A DNA stretch of 64,000 bases from Mesotaenium endlicherianum (lineage: Eukaryota > Streptophyta > Zygnematophyceae > Zygnematales > Mesotaeniaceae), in NCBI GenBank assembly GCA_009602735.1, contig WELA01010281.1:25043-89042 (forward strand), in the 5' to 3' direction. The translations under genes and the position numbers were made by a program. This document shows positions 59,237 through 64,000 of this stretch, piece by piece (the first letter of the stretch is position 1; each line of letters begins with the position of its first letter). The notes beneath the pieces are model-generated. The model searched no databases. It was not told the origin of the DNA and saw nothing but the letters and a program-made list of their open reading frames with translations.

Positions 59237-59752
59237 TGTAGCGATCCATCACGTAGTCGGTTGCGGCGCGTGCGACTTATTGCGTGCAGCAAATGAATGT
59301 GACAATAAAGAGTCAATTTGAATTGTATAAGTTCAATTGGCGCGTGATCAAAGTACCTCGAGTCACCATTTCGTTCGTATCGCTACAATGGTATCGGAAC
59401 GTGAATGTATGCAATTGCGTCCAAGAGACCAGGGTTCAAATTCCAGTGAGCACGAAAAGAAGCTCGGAGTGAGAGGTTGGTCAATGGTACGACCGTATGG
59501 CGATCTTTGGATCGTACGAATAAAGGACATTATCTCGAAACAATGTCCCCTGCGTCGCCGTGGCATAAGAGCCCGAAACGTGCACACTTGTAAGTTGGAG
59601 GAGTGTAGCCATCCGCCACGTGGCCATTTGCGGCGCGTGCGACACGTCGCGTAGAACGACCATAATGACCAAAAAGTGTCGCTTTAAAAAGTATAAGTAC
59701 AAGTGGCGCGCAATCAAAGTACCCAAGTTACCTTTTCGTTCGTATCGCTTTA
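59237..59752 (+). mobile_element. TRIM-like miniature LTR element, 516 bp
   Basis: The two direct repeats of about 150 bp are 59237-59387 (tgtagcgatcc...tatcgctaca) and 59604-59752 (tgtagccatcc...tatcgcttta). They share ttgcggcgcgtgcgac, cgatcaaagtacc-like and tcgttcgtatcgct blocks. After the left repeat comes a primer site tggtatcggaac (59389-59400); before the right repeat is a purine tract (ttggaggag). The flanks ccggg (59232-59236) and ctggg (59753-59757) are a near-perfect target duplication. The 216-bp interior encodes nothing. It needs proteins of another LTR element to move. Confidence 0.85.
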
Positions 59753-59757
59753 CTGGG

Positions 59758-62700
59758 AGAGGCAAAGTCTCGCCATTCTTGGTCATAGCCGCCCAAGAGC
59801 TTTTTACATCATCCATGTCTGACTAAAGGAGATCAATTCAGAAAGGCACACTTCAGATGCATAGAGTATGGAGCGTCTGTTCCATCATTGAACCTTCTCA
59901 AACCTTCACGTACCATTTCAAATGAAATAGCAAACTTGCGACCAGGAGTACAAGTTTAGACCAACGTACTACTTGAAAGGCTACAATTTGCCCCTACATA
60001 TTGAGTGGCACATATGATATGCTCAAAGTCTTGACGTGGAGTTCAGGAGTAATAACCATTTGGCGTTTTCACACTATTCTTGGCATGACCAAAGTTAGTT
60101 CAAAAAAATAATGACAAGGAAATTGTCATCGTAAATAATCGAATCTTGTATTTCACTTTGGTTGCAAATGTGTTAATCAGATACCTCAATATGCTTTTGA
60201 GCTTGTTATGTAAAGTTTGAAGGTCAACGGACAAAGTCGGAAAAAGATGCACAACTTTGATTCTTTATGTATGTTAAGTCACGACATTGCAAGGGGTTGA
60301 GGAATTCACTCTGAGACCGGTTAAGTGGGAAAACATCAAAACGTCAAGACTGGCAAAGAGCGGATAATTACCATTTTTCCGCGTTTGGTTTGCTTTTCGC
60401 CTTCAATGGACCCTTCCGCTTATTTCTTGGAAGCGAAGACATTACATGCATCTACGGTATTGAAGGGCCAATCGGAGCATACTATTCAAAAATTACATGC
60501 AGCTACGACATTCAAGAACCAATCGAATGACACTCAGAAATGCAATCAAAAGAAAAGTTGTAACCAATCAGAACGTATCCGTTTGACCGTTAAGTTTCAG
60601 AGTTAGCCGTCCGTCGACCGTTTCCGAAAGCAAAAACCTGTTGACATTTAACGTAAAAGCCGTTTTCATTTGTCGGCGACCTGACAATAAGAATCCGGAT
60701 TTGACTTTCTTTGATTGGCAGCTCCAACCGGGTCAAGATGCAGCCACGGACACGATGGGCACGTGTACTTTCTGGCACGTTAGGAGAAGGGAACATAGCA
60801 TGTTACAAAATTGGATCATGGCCATTTGTTGCATCACAAGTGCCATTGAACGAAGAAATACCATCTCCGCCTGTTGTGAAGATGACTATTTCTCCACCTT
60901 TGCCTGGCGTAGGGTAGAAAAAATCCGTCTACGCCCTGGGCAGAGATGGGCGTAGATCCAATTCTGGGGCGTTTTTGGACGATTGGGCCCAAACCAGTCT
61001 CAGAGTGTGGGTTTTACCATCAAGGAGGCCAGAACCTCGAGGGTCCAACCCCCACGGAGATTCAGGCTCAAACCCCGAAGTGTCTAAGCCATGAGGGGCA
61101 CAGCCCTTAGGTTAGGAGTCGCTTGGAGACGCTGCTGACAGGAAGTTATCAAATTTAGTAGCGCCCGTACGGTAGTCGTTGAGGAAGAGAGTTTGCTACG
61201 GCACTTCTTTATGGTGTAACTAGCGCAATGTGATTGGTCGAATGAGGGAGATGGCCCTGTGAGGGCCACCCCCGCCACCCAAATTGTGCCAAGAAACCTC
61301 GACGGCATCGACACAATGCCACCACCTTTTTAGAAGATCCGTGGCCTCCGTTGACCGCTGACAACTGGGCGGGAAACAAGGAGCTAAGTGGGCATCCGGA
61401 CTAATCCGAAAAGGCCGGACGGGCCTGTCCAGGGTCACACCCGCCGCCTGTCCAGGATCCACGTGACATGTCAAGGCCGCGGCCAACTCATTGCCGACAG
61501 TTTACAAGCAGCTCGGGTCTCGACCAATCCCACGCAAGCGGGAGGCCAGAACCCCCTCCTGGTGACAGAAGGGACGGGGCCAGGGGGGCCGAGCTTGTTG
61601 TCAGAGCTCCCCTGCCATCCGGCAACCTTTTTTCGTGGCTGGCTGACGACGTAACCGGGCAACGGGAAGAGGCAACGAGAAGCGGGCCTGTGCGGCCAAT
61701 CTTGCCACCCGGCAACTTTGGCCTGTCGCCTTCTTTACAAAGTGAGCGGGCAACGGGGAGCGGGCTTGTCAAGCCACCCCCGCCACCCTTTTGCCAACTT
61801 TCACAAATGAATTAAAGTTCACTCACGTTCTGCTAATTTTGTTTTGGACTTTTGTGACCAACTCGTCCATGATATCATTATCGCCACACGCAAACTAAAC
61901 AAGGACCAATCAGAAGACGCTGCCTATACTTAGTCCAAAATTGCATGGTGGTGAACATCTTCAAGGCGATGCAAATGTCTACGCTTCAGATGTGGAGATC
62001 AGGCGGAGATCGTTCCCATGCAATTTCTTTGGCATATAGCGTAGAAATACCAAGAAATGGCATCTTGTCCTGCCGTGGAGGGGTCATTTTCTTCACTTTG
62101 CATGGCTTAGCGTTGAGAAAATCCAAACGGAGATGGCCGGAGATCGACACCCGGGGCGATTTTTGCTGTTTCGGTCCAAACCGGTCTCAGCTTGTTAAAT
62201 TTGGAATTGATTCAATGAAAAAATAATTATATACTTATGCCTTTCAACAAATGCACATAAGGAGAGGTATCTTGACTCTTGAGGTTATCTCTGTAATACC
62301 TTTGCTAGTTGAACTTGGAGACATAATCATTTCTTGTACATTTCTTGATGAAGGATATGTTGAAGGATGAAAAATGCGGGTACAATGTTCTATTGTTGAT
62401 ATATGATTTGGCTTACAACATGGCCTACCGACTCCTTTATCCTTCATAAAGGCCCCGTAAGAGAAGCAACGGGCCACACTTAGGTGTCTAAGACGACAAT
62501 CCTTTTTTCTACAATCTAGTGGTTGAATGGCCCCATATTGACATGAAGGGGTTGCAATCCGAGAAGCCTCAAACTCCCCATAGTTGGACAATAGGTTGGA
62601 GGCGGCAACATTAGATAGGGCCATTGAGGCGGCAATATGGCATAGCAAGTGGAGACGGCGCTTTACAAGTTGCAGTTGTTAAAGGAGTTGGAAGAGCAAC

Positions 62701-64000
62701 ACCTCTGGATAGGGCGGCTTTTCAACAAGGTTCATGGAGGGAGGAATGCCATGGTGGCCTATATCAGGAAGTAATGTCCTCAAAGGCAGCATAGGGCAAG
62801 TTGTATCATGTCATCCCCCTGGATAGAATGGACAAGTTAGTGAAACTTCTACTACAAGCATGTGTAGTTGACAAAGGCCACTGTTGTAAGAGTGCATTAA
62901 CAGGCTGTATGTGGGAAAAAAATGCATGCCGGATTATATTTAACAAGGTTTGTGGACTGGCCCTTCTTCAAATTGTTTTGGAGACACGTTAAAGAGTGGC
63001 CTTCTATGACATAATCATTTACTACTAGCCAGCCACAAATGCCTACTCACGTCACAATTCTTGATGTTACAAACTTATTTTGTTATTATGATTACTGAGT
63101 GGGTAGGCAAACTGCATGGACCTCATAAGGGATGTGCATAATGCATTGGATGTAAGATGATTCTCACTTATGTGTGTGCTATATAATATGTGCGAAGTCC
63201 TATGGATGTGATCCCTTTGTTCAGTATTGAATAGGCTATATTGGTGTCAAGTTTGATGGACTCCCTTGCAAGTAACTGGTGCAAACTGCAGCAGGCATTA
63301 CTAGCTATGATTTGAGGCAAACGCGGCAGGCCAATATCAGATATTCTGGTGCCTCTCAAACATGTGTGTGGAGCGCAAATGTTTGCTTGTTGTCTTCAAA
63401 TAGGACATACAGAAACTGCCTTAAAAAACGACATGCTAGTACTTCGAGGAAATGCTGGATCAACACTACCCACAAACAGATCCGCCACTATAACTCGAGG
63501 AAATCCGTTCATGGGTCTCCCTCATGCTCGAGATCGATAATATCATAGTCGCAGCACCACCTCACATCTCTGTTACGAAACAACGTCTGCTGAAGTGTGT
63601 CACTCCCGTAATTTCAAAACCAATTGAGTACTCCAAACAATTTGCATATTGTATTCACCAGCTGTAAACAGCATGCCGGATAGGCGTTGTATATACACAG
63701 TGTGACTAGCCCTAGCTTTAATGGGCCAGGAAGTCAGACCAACAAATAATGTATCAATCTAGAATGAAAGAATTGGTTCCTAGCATTACACCTGATTTGA
63801 CCCTAGGTTGCTGCATCCCTTGAGGTTGCATTTGAGCAGGACCCGCTTAAGGTGCAGAAGATAATTACTTACTGCCAGTCGCAGGATTTGAAAATAAGCT
63901 AGTATCGAGGCCTGTCGAGATTTCGCGTGCAGGTAATAAACATGAGTGGCTTTCAACTGGAACTGCTTGATGCACTAAGATTGGTCTAGGAGGAGGCGTG
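59758..64000. other. Right flank without recognised genes
   Basis: I find no convincing gene on either strand. 60440-60530 holds two imperfect copies of a 43-bp unit (attacatgc.gctacg). 60916-61002 and 62115-62196 share a diverged segment (aaaatcc, gagatgg, ggggcg, then ccaaaccrgtctcag). 61640-61805 is GC rich with repeated cgggcaacggg and gccacc blocks. A possible exon near 63805-63880 could not be supported. Intergenic or long-intron sequence are both possible. Confidence 0.4.
60916..62196 (+). repeat. Dispersed pair of short repeats around a GC-rich block
   Basis: Two segments of about 80-90 bp (60916-61002 and 62115-62196) share aaaatcc, gagatggnc, ggggcg and ccaaacc-gtctcag in the same order and orientation, 1.2 kb apart. 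They could be the terminal repeats of an old element or a duplicated segment. Confidence 0.4.

Noticed and set aside
59430-59450. ggttcaaattcc in the TRIM interior, like a tRNA T-arm or Pol III B box
   Set aside because: The stem does not pair beyond two bases and no A box or cloverleaf could be placed, so I do not call a tRNA or SINE.
60325-60606. 93-codon frame with a two-fold internal repeat as a gene
   Set aside because: The repeat is a DNA-level 43-bp duplication and the frame has no recognisable domain, so it is better treated as noncoding.
63805-63880. Possible exon near the right edge (cctag acceptor-like, then VAASLEVAFEQDPLKVQK)
   Set aside because: Short, unrecognised, no second exon in the window; not supportable.
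1-64000. CRISPR array, rRNA or tRNA genes, prokaryotic operons
   Set aside because: None seen. Introns, SUMO and the element types show a eukaryotic nuclear region.

Overview
The window looks like nuclear DNA of a green-lineage (streptophyte) organism with a large, transposon-filled genome. A charophyte alga is my best guess: there is a plant-type catalase, a plant-type SUMO gene with GT-AG introns, chromodomain Ty3/gypsy elements, and piggyBac elements, which as far as I know are absent from most land plants. The species is an inference, not something the sequence proves. Only two host genes are clear. Both lie in the first 4.4 kb: the last four exons of a catalase gene (+ strand, 779-2463) and a complete three-exon SUMO precursor gene (- strand, 3557-4342), arranged tail to tail. 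A 525-bp Tourist/Harbinger-like MITE (4774-5298) sits behind the SUMO gene.

From 5613 to about 58060 nearly everything is nested transposable elements. I use working names. Gypsy-1 is a chromovirus with two almost identical, apparently whole copies in opposite orientation: 1a at 6167-12846 (+) and 1b at 38738-45419 (-). A third copy, 1c, is old and broken and forms the outer shell of the nest. Gypsy-2 is a second chromovirus that carries an extra open frame after the chromodomain. Its copies are 2a (25145-32006), 2b (34010-38737 plus a split LTR), 2c (45420-57880) and a remnant, 2d. Gypsy-3 is a single decayed copy (16731-21507). LTR-4 is represented by LTR fragments. PB-1 (23346-33553) and PB-2 (51315-54164) are piggyBac-like DNA transposons with TTAA target sites; PB-1 was split by Gypsy-2a, and PB-2 jumped into Gypsy-2c. 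A 2-kb insertion at 47349-49394 carries a possible captured two-exon gene.

The main finding is that the 5-bp target duplications of Gypsy-1a and 1b are swapped. 1a is flanked by ctgcc and cattc, and 1b by cattc and ctgcc. This is what a crossover between two inverted copies leaves behind, flipping the roughly 26 kb between them. Flipping that block back also reunites the two halves of a Gypsy-2c LTR, its ccatc target duplication, and the broken 3' noncoding region of Gypsy-1c. The inversion is therefore either real or an assembly flip across two near-identical repeats; long reads would decide.

Right of 58060 the sequence looks unique and I recognise no gene. It holds a TRIM-like miniature LTR element (59237-59752) with its own primer site and near-perfect target duplication, and some GC-rich local repeats at 60.9-62.2 kb.
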